From positions 186,001 to 250,000 of the forward strand of contig JODP01000003.1 in assembly GCA_000719025.1 (NCBI GenBank): a DNA stretch of 64,000 nucleotides. Reading direction: 5' to 3'. The position numbers and the translations under genes are program-made. Shown here piece by piece: positions 30,861-39,126 of the stretch. Below the pieces are notes generated by a model. The model was not told the DNA's origin and searched no databases. It worked only from the letters and a program-made list of their open reading frames with translations. Every line of letters starts with the position of its first letter. The first letter of the stretch is position 1. Origin of the DNA: Kineosporia aurantiaca JCM 3230. GTDB lineage: Bacteria > Actinomycetota > Actinomycetes > Actinomycetales > Kineosporiaceae.

Positions 30861-32155
30861 CGCCCGCTCACGGGCACCCAGGCGGTCACGGTGAAAGTCG
30901 GTCCTTCCGGTTCGTCTCGCTGACGGACGTCGAGCTTGCCACCCACGGCCTCGAGCCGCCGCCGCATCCCCGGGAGCCCCTGCCCACCGGCGTCCTCCCC
31001 GGCATCCAACCCGATCGGCTTGGTGTCGGCGGTCAGCGATCCGGCGATGTTGCGGACCTCGATCCGCAGGTCCTGGGCCCACGGCCCCTCGGGCCAGTGC
31101 CGTTCGACGGAGACCGGACGGTCCCGGCGTCCGTGCTTGATCGCGTTGGTCAGCATCTCCTGCACCACCCGGTGGGCCGCCACCTCCAGGTCCGGGGGCA
31201 GCGGCCGGGACTGCCCGACGTCGCTGACCAGCACCTGATGGCCGCCGGAACGGACGCCCTCAATCAGTTCCTCGAACGAGCCCGGAGAGGCGGCCGCCGC
31301 CTTCTCCCGGGCTCCGGCCAGCACCTGGCGAATGTCCTGCAGCGAGGACCGGGCCGAGGTGGCGATGGTGACCATGGTCTGTTTCAGCGCCACCGGGTCG
31401 TCGCCCAGATACTGCGCCGACTCGGCCTGGGCCAGGATCACCGCGAGCGAATGGCCCACCACGTCGTGCACGTCCCCGGCCAGCCGGGCCTGCTCCTCGC
31501 GCAGGGCGGCGATCTCCCGGGCCTGCTCGGTCTCCCGCTGGGCCTGGGCCGCATCCGCCTCGGCGACCTCCAGCGAGGCCTGCGAGGCGCTGGCCCGGAC
31601 GCTGAGCCGCACGGTCAGGCCGAGCAACCAGGGCACCAAGAGCAGACCGACGACGAAGGCGGCCGAGAACATCTGCCAGGACAGGCCCATCGCATCGGCC
31701 GCCAGGCTCGCTGAGACCCGCCCGGGCAGCTGCGACAGCAGGCTGTAGCTGCTGCTGTTCATGTAGGCGAGCCCGCCGAGCACGGCCGCCGGGACGGAAA
31801 GGATGCTGGCCCAGAGGGTGATCCGGTCCCCCCAGCGGGCGGTGCCGAAGGCGACGTAGGCGATGGACAGTTGCACCAGCATCAGGTCGAGCCCGCCGGA
31901 GAACTGGAGCAGGGCGATGATCCAGACCAGACCCAGCGCAACCGCCGGCCGGTGCCGGGTGCAGGTCACCGCGGCCGCCATCCCGACCGAGATCACCACC
32001 TGGGAGAGGCCGGGAGAGAACCAGACGGCCCGGACCGTCTCGAGATAGCCGGCGAACAGCACCAGCAGCCCGGCGGCCAGGTCCGGCGCCCAGACCCGGA
32101 ACCAGCGCTGCATCTGCGCGCTGCTCGGGGGCCAGGCGTAGGTGTCGCCGGTCAT
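30857..32155 (-). CDS. Membrane histidine kinase of the NarX/DesK type
   Basis: A 432-residue sensor. Five to six hydrophobic helices occupy residues about 25-185, followed by a coiled coil (about 195-225). The HisKA_3 domain has the phosphoacceptor His230 in LAGDVHDVVGHSLAV, and the ATPase domain contains the N-box EMLTNAIKHG and GGQGLPGMRRRLEAVGG. No large extracellular domain is present, so it probably senses membrane or wall state. It overlaps the dipeptidase gene upstream and the response regulator downstream by ATGA, giving a three-gene operon. Confidence 0.9.
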   Translation of the reverse strand: MTGDTYAWPPSSAQMQRWFRVWAPDLAAGLLVLFAGYLETVRAVWFSPGLSQVVISVGMAAAVTCTRHRPAVALGLVWIIALLQFSGGLDLMLVQLSIAYVAFGTARWGDRITLWASILSVPAAVLGGLAYMNSSSYSLLSQLPGRVSASLAADAMGLSWQMFSAAFVVGLLLVPWLLGLTVRLSVRASASQASLEVAEADAAQAQRETEQAREIAALREEQARLAGDVHDVVGHSLAVILAQAESAQYLGDDPVALKQTMVTIATSARSSLQDIRQVLAGAREKAAAASPGSFEELIEGVRSGGHQVLVSDVGQSRPLPPDLEVAAHRVVQEMLTNAIKHGRRDRPVSVERHWPEGPWAQDLRIEVRNIAGSLTADTKPIGLDAGEDAGGQGLPGMRRRLEAVGGKLDVRQRDEPEGPTFTVTAWVPVSGR

Positions 32156-32778
32156 CGCAGCGGCTGCGGAGGTGGTACCGGGCCGTAGATCGCGTGCCCG
32201 ACCCCGGCCTTCAGGGCCCAGTACCGGTCGCCGTACGACCAGTGCCACCACTCGGTGGGGTAGTTGACCAGGCCGGCTGCGTGCAGGGCGGCGGCCAGCA
32301 ACCGGCGATGGCCACGGGCCTCGGGCGAGATCCGCGGCGAGTCGAAGAAGCAGGCCCCGTCCGACATCTCCGGAGTCGCGTCGATCTCGGTGCCCAGATC
32401 CAGCTCGTTGCCCTCCGCATCGGCCATCGTCAGATCGACCGCGGCCCCGGCGACGTGCGGGGCGACCTCCAGCGGGGAGACGAAACGGGCCACCAGGCCG
32501 GGGATCTCGTGCGCTCCGGCCCGAGGGTGGGCCGCGCGGACCTCGGCGGTGTAGCGGGCGATGATCGCCTGCTGGTCGTGCGGCGAGCGATGCCCCTCGA
32601 CCACCCGCAACCGCAGGCCGCGCGGAAGCAGCGTCTGGGCCTGAACCAGCCGGTTCGCCAGCCCGGCCCGCACCCGGGCCTGGGCGGGCCCGAAGGCGGC
32701 CGAGAGGGCGACCAGGGGCTCACCGGACTCGTGGACCGGGACGGCGGCGACCCTGGGGTCGGAGAGAAGAACTGTCAC
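32152..32778 (-). CDS. D-Ala-D-Ala dipeptidase, VanX/M15 family
   Basis: A 208-residue zinc peptidase of the M15D group. It shows the substrate-binding EGHRSPHDQQ (about residue 61), a zinc-binding segment HVAGAAVDL that resembles the SxHxxGxAxD pattern, and EWWHWSYGDRYWA, where the Glu is the catalytic base and the His the third ligand. There is no signal peptide, so it acts in the cytoplasm. VanX enzymes hydrolyse D-Ala-D-Ala, either in glycopeptide resistance or in wall turnover. The vanH and vanA genes are absent. It is the first gene of an operon with a sensor kinase and regulator. Confidence 0.85.
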   Translation of the reverse strand: MTVLLSDPRVAAVPVHESGEPLVALSAAFGPAQARVRAGLANRLVQAQTLLPRGLRLRVVEGHRSPHDQQAIIARYTAEVRAAHPRAGAHEIPGLVARFVSPLEVAPHVAGAAVDLTMADAEGNELDLGTEIDATPEMSDGACFFDSPRISPEARGHRRLLAAALHAAGLVNYPTEWWHWSYGDRYWALKAGVGHAIYGPVPPPQPLR

Positions 32779-32907
32779 GTTGGACTACTTTCCGCCCGAT
32801 CCGGATCCGGCGCCTCCATCTGAAGTACCGGGCCGATGTTCTTGGGGAGGAGGGAAGGCGTCGTGACTTACCTCTCGACCGCATCCGAGGTCGTCCTGAG
32901 AAGCAGA

Positions 32908-32936
32908 AAGGTCCCCGGCCGAAGCCGGGGACCTTT
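32908..32936. terminator. Intrinsic terminator after tRNA-Leu (bidirectional)
   Basis: A 12-bp GC-rich stem (32908-32919 with 32924-32935) closed by a CGAA tetraloop, with T runs on both strands. It lies directly 3' of tRNA-Leu on the minus strand. Confidence 0.88.
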
Positions 32937-32943
32937 TCTTCTG

Positions 32944-33027
32944 TGCGCGAGGGGGGAGTTGAACCCCCATGCCCTTTCGGGCACACGGACCTGAACCGTG
33001 CGCGTCTGCCTATTCCGCCACTCGCGC
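32944..33027 (-). tRNA. tRNA-Leu (CAG anticodon)
   Basis: An 84-nt type II tRNA. The acceptor stem GCGCGAG/CTCGCGC closes perfectly, the anticodon loop reads TTCAGGT (anticodon CAG), and a long variable arm (GTGCCCGAAAGGGCAT) marks it as a class II tRNA. The T-arm GGGGGTTCAACTCCCCC is present. The discriminator base is A, as in tRNA-Leu, and CCA is not encoded. Confidence 0.93.
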
Positions 33028-33361
33028 TTGCCGTTGTTGCGTCGCAAACGTTAGCACCATTTTTCGGGGGTCCTGGACCACCCGACCGGGCGGCCGGGCC
33101 GCTGTCGGTGAGGAGCCGGGCATCTGGGGATAATCGTCCCCGTTCTCCGGACCCGGCCGCATCCGCGCGGGTTGGGCCGGCTCGCCGATACGCTGGAGGT
33201 GACCGGACCGCATGCCCCGGATCACGGTTCGCCCCCCAGCCGTTGTACCCGGCAGGAGCGGCGTTCCGGACCTCGAGGACCGGGCCGGTCGTGAAGCAAC
33301 CGTGACTGCGGCAGGATCTACCACGACCAGCAGTCAGCCACCGGACCGGGAGGAGGTAGCC
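33028..33361. other. Promoter region of the fhaA-pknB operon
   Basis: A 334-bp gene-free stretch. The half nearest the tRNA is AT-rich (CATTTTTCGGGG) and probably holds the minus-strand tRNA promoter. GGGGATAATCGTCCCC (about 33125-33140) combines an inverted repeat with a GATAAT -10-like element for the downstream operon. No RNA gene or ORF is supported. Confidence 0.4.
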
Positions 33362-34129
33362 GTGGGGATGTTCGACCGGATGGAGAAGGGCATCGAACGC
33401 GCCGTGAACGGCGCTTTTGCCAAGGCCTTCAGAAGTGAGGTGCAGCCGGTCGAGATCGCCAGCGCCCTCCGCCGCGAGATCGACGACCGGGCCACCGTGG
33501 TCGCCCGGGGCCGCACCCTCGCCCCGAACACGTTCGTCGTGGAACTCGGCGAAGGCGACTTCTCACGCCTCGGCGAATGGCAGGACACGCTCGGCGACGA
33601 GCTGCGCGACGTGGTGGCCGAGCACGCGGGCAACCAGGAGTACTCGTTCGTCGGGCCGATCACGGTCCGCTTCGAGGAGGCGCAGGACCTCGACACCGGG
33701 CTGTTCCGGGTCCGTAGCACCACCACCCGCGGCACCCGCCCGCAGGCGCAGCATCCCCAGCAGCAGGCGCTCTCCCGCGCCCCGCAACCGGCCTACGAGG
33801 CACCGGGGCAGGGTTACGGGCAGCCGCAGGCCCCCACCCCGGCTCCGGATCATCCGGCGCTGGTGGTCGACGGGCGGGTCTACCCCATCACCGCGTCGGT
33901 CACCGTGATCGGCCGCGGTACTGAGGCCGACGTGATCGTCGACGACATCGGGGTGTCCCGGCGGCACGCCGAGGTCCGGGTCGAGGGCGGGCACCTGATC
34001 GCCGCCGACCTCGGGTCGACCAACGGCACGTTCGTCGACGGCGAGCGGATCACCACCGCAGAGGTCGTCGACGGCAGTCAGATCAAGATCGGTCGTAGCA
34101 CTCTCGTCGTCCGCTTCGGATCATGGTGA
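33362..34129 (+). CDS. fhaA: FHA-domain protein FhaA
   Basis: A 255-residue adaptor that binds phosphothreonine on Ser/Thr-kinase substrates at sites of wall growth. Residues 1-115 form the FhaA N-terminal domain (MFDRMEKGIERAVNGAFAKAF...), residues 120-170 a Pro/Gln-rich linker, and residues 170-250 an FHA domain with VIGRGTEAD, SRRHAEV and GSTNGTFV motifs. GTG at 33362 fits the GGAGG spacing; an ATG two codons later is also possible. It is the first gene of the kinase/wall operon. Confidence 0.93.
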   Translation: MGMFDRMEKGIERAVNGAFAKAFRSEVQPVEIASALRREIDDRATVVARGRTLAPNTFVVELGEGDFSRLGEWQDTLGDELRDVVAEHAGNQEYSFVGPITVRFEEAQDLDTGLFRVRSTTTRGTRPQAQHPQQQALSRAPQPAYEAPGQGYGQPQAPTPAPDHPALVVDGRVYPITASVTVIGRGTEADVIVDDIGVSRRHAEVRVEGGHLIAADLGSTNGTFVDGERITTAEVVDGSQIKIGRSTLVVRFGSW

Positions 34130-34139
34130 TGAAACCGCG

Positions 34140-34634
34140 ATGAGCGAGCTCACGCTGACCCTGCTGCGGCTGGGTTTCCTGGCACTGCTCTGGCTGCTGG
34201 TGCTGTCGGTGGTGGCCGTCCTGCGCCGCGACCTGTACACCAGCTCCCGACCCGGCCGACGGCCGGCGATGGCCGGCGCCCCGCCCGCGATGGCGGGCGG
34301 CGGTGGCCGGTCGCCCGCGCCCCAGCCGGAGGCGGCCCCACCGATGCCGACCCATCTGGTCGTCACCGCGGGGTCACTGAAAGGCACGACGATCCCTCTG
34401 GGACAGGCTCCGATCCTGATCGGACGCGCCCCGGAGAGCACGCTGGTCCTCGACGACGACTACGCCTCGGGCCGGCATGCACGACTGTCGTTGCGGCACG
34501 GCGTGTGGATGGTCGAAGATCTCGGGTCAACCAACGGGACCTTCTTGGGACGCAACCGCGTTCAGGACCCGGTACCGATCGCCCCCGGAGCACAGGTCCG
34601 GATCGGGCGTACCGTCCTCGAGCTGCGGAGGTAA
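34140..34634 (+). CDS. fhaB: FHA-domain protein FhaB
   Basis: A 164-residue protein. One membrane helix lies at about residues 8-28 (LLRLGFLALLWLLVLSVVAVL), then a short linker and a C-terminal FHA domain (LIGRAPESTLVLDDDYASGRHARLS, GSTNGTFLG). In actinobacteria it links PknA/PknB signalling to divisome and wall proteins. It starts 10 bp after fhaA and ends 3 bp before pstP. Confidence 0.93.
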   Translation: MSELTLTLLRLGFLALLWLLVLSVVAVLRRDLYTSSRPGRRPAMAGAPPAMAGGGGRSPAPQPEAAPPMPTHLVVTAGSLKGTTIPLGQAPILIGRAPESTLVLDDDYASGRHARLSLRHGVWMVEDLGSTNGTFLGRNRVQDPVPIAPGAQVRIGRTVLELRR

Positions 34635-34637
34635 GAC

Positions 34638-36218
34638 ATGGCGATCGCGTTGCGGTATGCGGCGCGCTCCGATGTCGGCCTGGTCCGGTCCAACAACCAG
34701 GACTCCGGCTTCGCCGGACCGAGCCTGCTGATCATTGCGGACGGTATGGGCGGGCACGCGGGCGGTGATATCGCGTCCTCCATGGCGATCGGCGAGATGG
34801 CTCCGCTGAACGACATGGAGCACGGGTTCGACGCGGCGCTGGACGAGTTGCAGGAGTCCCTGCGGCACGTTCAGCGGGAGCTTGAGCACCGGGTGGTCGA
34901 GGAGCCGGCGCTGTCCGGCATGGGCACCACGGTGACGGCGCTGCTGATGGTCGGCGACGGTCGGCTGGCGATGGCCCACATCGGCGACTCGCGGGCCTAC
35001 TGCCTGCACAACGGCCGGCTGGACCAGATCACCCGGGACCACACCTTCGTCCAGCGGTTGGTGGACGACGGGCGGATCACCCTGGCCGAGGCCGAGCAGC
35101 ACCCCCAGCGGTCGGTGCTGATGCGGGTGCTGAGCGACGTGATGGACGACGTCGACCCCGACCTCGCGATGATCGACCCGCAGGTCGGCGACCGGTACCT
35201 GCTGTGCTCGGACGGCCTCTCCGGAGTGGTCAGCTTCGAGACGCTGGAGGAGACCCTGGCGTTCGGCAAGGACCCGGCCAGCACCTGCGACCAGCTGGTC
35301 CAACTGGCCCTGCGCAGCGGTGCCCCGGACAACGTCACCTGCATCGTGGCCGACGTGGTGGATTCCGTCAGCTCGCCCGTGAGCATCGAGCCGGTGGTGG
35401 TCGGAGCCGCCTCTCTTCATCCCCAGCCGCGGGTCGGATTCGGCGGGTCCGCGGCTGAACGAGCCGCCGAGCTGACCTCGACCGCCCCGATCCCGGTGGT
35501 GCGCGACTACGACGACCGCGACCAGGGCTACGGCAACGAGTACACCGACCACTATCAGGACGAGTACCGCCAGCCGTACCGGGACGACTACCGCGACCAG
35601 TACGGGAATCAGTACGACGACCGGTACGAGGACTCCTCGCGGCAGGAGGAGCCGCCGCCCAGCTCGCGCCGGGACGGTGGTGGCGCCGGTGGGCGCAAGG
35701 ACAAGCCCCGCCGCGGCCTGCGCCTGGGCATCTTCGCCCTGATCGTGGTCATCCTGCTGGCCGGCGGCCTGTTCGGTGCCTACCGGTGGAGCCAGGGCCA
35801 GTTCTTCGTCGGGGCCGAGGCCGGCTCGGTGGCGATCTTCAAGGGCCTGCCGCAGTCGCTCGGGCCGATCAGCCTGAAGAGCCTGTCCTCGCGGGCCACC
35901 GACGTGCCGGTCAGTGAGCTGTCGGACGCCAGTCGCAAGCGGGTGGAGGACGGCATCACGGTGGACGACGAGTCTGCGGCGCAGAGCACCGTGGACAGCC
36001 TCCGCGCCGAGGTGAAGTGCCGCCAGGCGGCCGAGAACCCGACCCCGACCACCAGCGCGACGCCGACCACCGCCCCGACGCGCACCACGAAGTCCACGCG
36101 GAAGGGCGCCAACGCCACCACCAACGCCACCCCGACCACCCAGGCCACCACGCCGTCCGCAACCTCGACGGCACCAGGTGGTGGAACCTCCACCACGGAC
36201 TGCGGAGAGGCGAACTGA
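34638..36218 (+). CDS. pstP: PP2C-family Ser/Thr phosphatase PstP
   Basis: A 526-residue membrane phosphatase that reverses PknA/PknB phosphorylation. The PP2C domain covers residues 1-240: SNNQDSGF, ADGMGGHAGGD, GTTVTALL, HIGDSRAY, SDGL and DNVTCIVADV appear in order, keeping the metal-binding aspartates. A disordered juxtamembrane stretch (about residues 290-345) is unusually rich in Asp, Tyr and Arg. One transmembrane helix (about 365-385) and an external domain follow, ending in a long Thr/Ala/Pro tail. Its stop overlaps the rodA start by one base. Confidence 0.95.
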   Translation: MAIALRYAARSDVGLVRSNNQDSGFAGPSLLIIADGMGGHAGGDIASSMAIGEMAPLNDMEHGFDAALDELQESLRHVQRELEHRVVEEPALSGMGTTVTALLMVGDGRLAMAHIGDSRAYCLHNGRLDQITRDHTFVQRLVDDGRITLAEAEQHPQRSVLMRVLSDVMDDVDPDLAMIDPQVGDRYLLCSDGLSGVVSFETLEETLAFGKDPASTCDQLVQLALRSGAPDNVTCIVADVVDSVSSPVSIEPVVVGAASLHPQPRVGFGGSAAERAAELTSTAPIPVVRDYDDRDQGYGNEYTDHYQDEYRQPYRDDYRDQYGNQYDDRYEDSSRQEEPPPSSRRDGGGAGGRKDKPRRGLRLGIFALIVVILLAGGLFGAYRWSQGQFFVGAEAGSVAIFKGLPQSLGPISLKSLSSRATDVPVSELSDASRKRVEDGITVDDESAAQSTVDSLRAEVKCRQAAENPTPTTSATPTTAPTRTTKSTRKGANATTNATPTTQATTPSATSTAPGGGTSTTDCGEAN

Positions 36219-37681
36219 TGGCGGCTGCGAGGGCGGACACGCCGCGCACCGGCCGTAACTTCGAGGCGCTGCTGATCGTCCTGGCCATCGCCATGGCGAT
36301 CGGCGCCTACGCGCTGGTCGGGCTGGCCGTGGACGACGCCCTGCCGCCGGACATGCTGGCCTACGGGGCCGGGCTGGGCGGCCTGGCGCTGGTGCTGCAC
36401 CTAGCGGTGCGCCGGTTCGCGCCCTACGCCGACCCGACCCTGCTGCCGCTGGCGATGCTGCTCAACGGCCTCGGCCTGGTGATGATCCACCGGATCGACC
36501 TGGCCAAGGGAGACGCCTTCGGCCAGTCCCAGGCCTTCCGGCAGTTGCTCTGGACCACGCTGGGAATCATCGCGGCCACGACCATCATTGTCCGGCTGCG
36601 GGACCACCGGGTGCTGAGCCGGTACACGTACATCGCCATGGCCGTCGGTCTGGTGCTGCTGCTGCTGCCACTGATGCCAGTGATCGGTAAGAACCTGAAC
36701 GGGGCGCGGATCTGGGTCGGGCTGGGCCCGCTCTCGTTCCAGCCCGGTGAGATCGCCAAGATCTCGCTGACCATCTTCTTCGCCGGATATCTGGTCACCG
36801 CACGGGACTCACTCTCGCTGGCCGGGCGCAAAGTGTTGTGGATGCAGCTTCCCCGGGCCAAGGACCTCGGCCCCCTGATCGCGGCCTGGGGCGTCACCCT
36901 GGCCGTGCTGGTGTTCGAGAGCGACCTCGGCACCTCGTTGCTGTTCTTCGGGGTGTTCGTCGGGCTGCTCTACGTCGCCACCGAACGGGTCAGCTGGGTC
37001 ATTCTCGGTCTGATGCTGTTCGTGGCCGGTGCCCTCACCGCGGTCCGCATCATCCCTCACGTGCAGAGCCGGGTGAACTACTGGCTGCACCCTTTCCGCC
37101 CCGACATCATCGACAGCGCCGCCCAGATCGTTCAGGGGCTGTACGGCATGGCGAACGGCGGGCTGACCGGGACCGGCCTGGGCAAGGGCTTCCTGACCGG
37201 GCGGTACATGTACTACGCGCAGAGCGACATGATCTTCGCTTCATTCGGTGAGGAACTGGGCCTGGCCGGCCTGTTCGCCATCCTGCTGATCTACGCGGTG
37301 ATCGTGGAGCGCGGGATCCGCACCTCGATCGCCGCTCGCGACGGCTTCGGCAAGTTGCTCGCCACCGGGCTCTCGTTCAGCCTGGCCCTTCAGGTGTTCG
37401 TGGTGGTCGGCGGCATCACCCGGGTAATTCCGCTCACGGGTCTGACCCTGCCGTTCATGGCCGCCGGTGGGTCATCGCTGCTGGCCAACTGGATGATCAT
37501 CGCGATCCTGCTGCGGATCTCCGACTCGGCCCGGCGCCCGGCCCACGAGGACGACGGCCCGCTCTTCGACCTGCCGTTCGACGACCTCCCCGAAGAACTG
37601 AAGCACGACGCCGAGTTCCAGGACGACCGGCGCCGGCTGGCCGGAACCGGTAGCGATCAGGAAGAGGCGGTGGTCCGGTGA
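36218..37681 (+). CDS. rodA: SEDS peptidoglycan glycosyltransferase RodA (FtsW/RodA family)
   Basis: A 487-residue integral membrane protein with about ten to twelve helices. SEDS motifs are clear: GARIWVGLGPLSFQPGEIAKI and, later, YGMANGGLTGTGLGKG and SDMIFASFGEELGL, with the essential Asp region before VFVGLL (FESDLGTSLLFFG). It polymerises glycan strands for elongation, partnered by the transpeptidase encoded next. Position between pstP and pbpA supports RodA rather than FtsW. The ATG overlaps the pstP stop. Confidence 0.94.
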   Translation: MAAARADTPRTGRNFEALLIVLAIAMAIGAYALVGLAVDDALPPDMLAYGAGLGGLALVLHLAVRRFAPYADPTLLPLAMLLNGLGLVMIHRIDLAKGDAFGQSQAFRQLLWTTLGIIAATTIIVRLRDHRVLSRYTYIAMAVGLVLLLLPLMPVIGKNLNGARIWVGLGPLSFQPGEIAKISLTIFFAGYLVTARDSLSLAGRKVLWMQLPRAKDLGPLIAAWGVTLAVLVFESDLGTSLLFFGVFVGLLYVATERVSWVILGLMLFVAGALTAVRIIPHVQSRVNYWLHPFRPDIIDSAAQIVQGLYGMANGGLTGTGLGKGFLTGRYMYYAQSDMIFASFGEELGLAGLFAILLIYAVIVERGIRTSIAARDGFGKLLATGLSFSLALQVFVVVGGITRVIPLTGLTLPFMAAGGSSLLANWMIIAILLRISDSARRPAHEDDGPLFDLPFDDLPEELKHDAEFQDDRRRLAGTGSDQEEAVVR

Positions 37682-39126
37682 ACAGCCCCATCCGAAGGCT
37701 CGCGGCGGTGATCACCGTGCTCTTCGCCGCGCTGTTCCTCAGCGTCACCTACATCCAGGTGGTCCAGGCGGACTCGCTGGAGAAGAAGCCGAACAATCTG
37801 AGGACGCTGGTTAAGGACCGCAGTCGCCACCGGGGAGACATCCTGGTCGGCAACAAGGCGGTCGCCAGCTCAGTGGCCAGCAATGACGTCTATCAATGGG
37901 TCCGAAAGTACGCCGACGGCCCGATGTACGCGCCGGTCACCGGCTACTACTCGTTGGTGAACGGGGCCCACGGACTAGAGGCCGCGGAGAATGGGTATCT
38001 GGCCGGTACCTCCGACGAACTGTTCGTCCGCAACCTGAAGAGCATGCTCACCGGCGAAGAGACGCAAGGCGCCACCGTGCAGACCACGATCAACGCCAAG
38101 GCCCAGAAGGCGGCCTACGACGCGTTGGGCACCCAGCGGGGCGCGGTGATCGCGTTGAACCCCAAGACCGGGGCCATCCTGGCGATGGTCAGCCAGCCCA
38201 CGTACAACCCGAACAAGCTGGCCTCGCACGACACCGACGCGGCCGGTGAGCTGTACACGAAACTGGCCGCCGAGGACGTGGAGCCGCTGCTGAACCGGGT
38301 GACCAGCCAGACCTACCCGCCGGGCTCGACGTTCAAGCTCGTCACCTCGGCGGCGGCCCTGGCCAACGGCTACAGCGCGGATTCCAGCGACGGCCTGTAC
38401 GGCGGCGCCGTCCTGGACCTGCCGCAGACCTCGGCCACGCTGCCCAACGACACCCACGCCCCGTGCGCGGACGGCAGCCCGACGCTGACCGAGGCGCTTG
38501 AGGAGTCGTGCAACACTACGTACGGACAGCTGGGCATGGATCTGGGCGCGGACGTGATGTCCGAGCAGGCCGCCAAGTTCGGCTTCGGGCAGACCCTGAA
38601 CATCCCGCAGCCGGTGGTCAAGAGCGTTTTCCCGAGCAATCTGAACCAGCCGCAGTTGGCGCAGTCCTCGATCGGTCAGTTCGACGTCCGGGCGACGCCG
38701 CTGCAGATGGCCATGGTCACGGCCGGGATCGCCAACGACGGTGTGGTGATGCGGCCGAACCTGATCAAGAAGGTGATCAGCGCGGACGGCAAGACGGTCG
38801 CCGAACCGGGCCCGGAGGAACTGTCCGAGGCCACCACGCCCGAGGTGGCCAAGGAGCTCACCGGGATGATGGAGGCCGTCGTGACGTCCGGTACCGGCAC
38901 CAACGGGCAGATCAGCGGGGTCAAAGTGGCAGGTAAAACGGGTACCGCCCAGAATGCGACGGGCAAGGCGCCGCACACCTGGTTCGTCTCGTTCGCGCCC
39001 GCGGACGATCCCCAGGTCGCGGTCGCGGTGGTGGTCGAGAACGGCGGCAAGCTTGGCAACGAGGGCTTCGGCGGAACGGTCTCTGCACCGATCGCCAAGG
39101 CCGTGATGGAGGCGGTGATCAAGTGA
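37678..39126 (+). CDS. pbpA: Class B penicillin-binding protein PbpA
   Basis: A 482-residue membrane-anchored D,D-transpeptidase. A single N-terminal helix (about residues 9-28) precedes an N-terminal dimerisation region. The catalytic domain has SxxK as STFK (Ser about 217), SxN as SCN (about 277) and KTGTAQ (about 419). It cross-links peptidoglycan and works with the SEDS protein encoded upstream. GTG start overlaps the rodA stop (GTGA). Confidence 0.95.
   Translation: MNSPIRRLAAVITVLFAALFLSVTYIQVVQADSLEKKPNNLRTLVKDRSRHRGDILVGNKAVASSVASNDVYQWVRKYADGPMYAPVTGYYSLVNGAHGLEAAENGYLAGTSDELFVRNLKSMLTGEETQGATVQTTINAKAQKAAYDALGTQRGAVIALNPKTGAILAMVSQPTYNPNKLASHDTDAAGELYTKLAAEDVEPLLNRVTSQTYPPGSTFKLVTSAAALANGYSADSSDGLYGGAVLDLPQTSATLPNDTHAPCADGSPTLTEALEESCNTTYGQLGMDLGADVMSEQAAKFGFGQTLNIPQPVVKSVFPSNLNQPQLAQSSIGQFDVRATPLQMAMVTAGIANDGVVMRPNLIKKVISADGKTVAEPGPEELSEATTPEVAKELTGMMEAVVTSGTGTNGQISGVKVAGKTGTAQNATGKAPHTWFVSFAPADDPQVAVAVVVENGGKLGNEGFGGTVSAPIAKAVMEAVIK

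Noticed and set aside
32944..33027. Prophage or island attachment site at tRNA-Leu
   Set aside because: No integrase gene and no duplicated tRNA 3' end were seen; neighbours on the right are conserved core genes.
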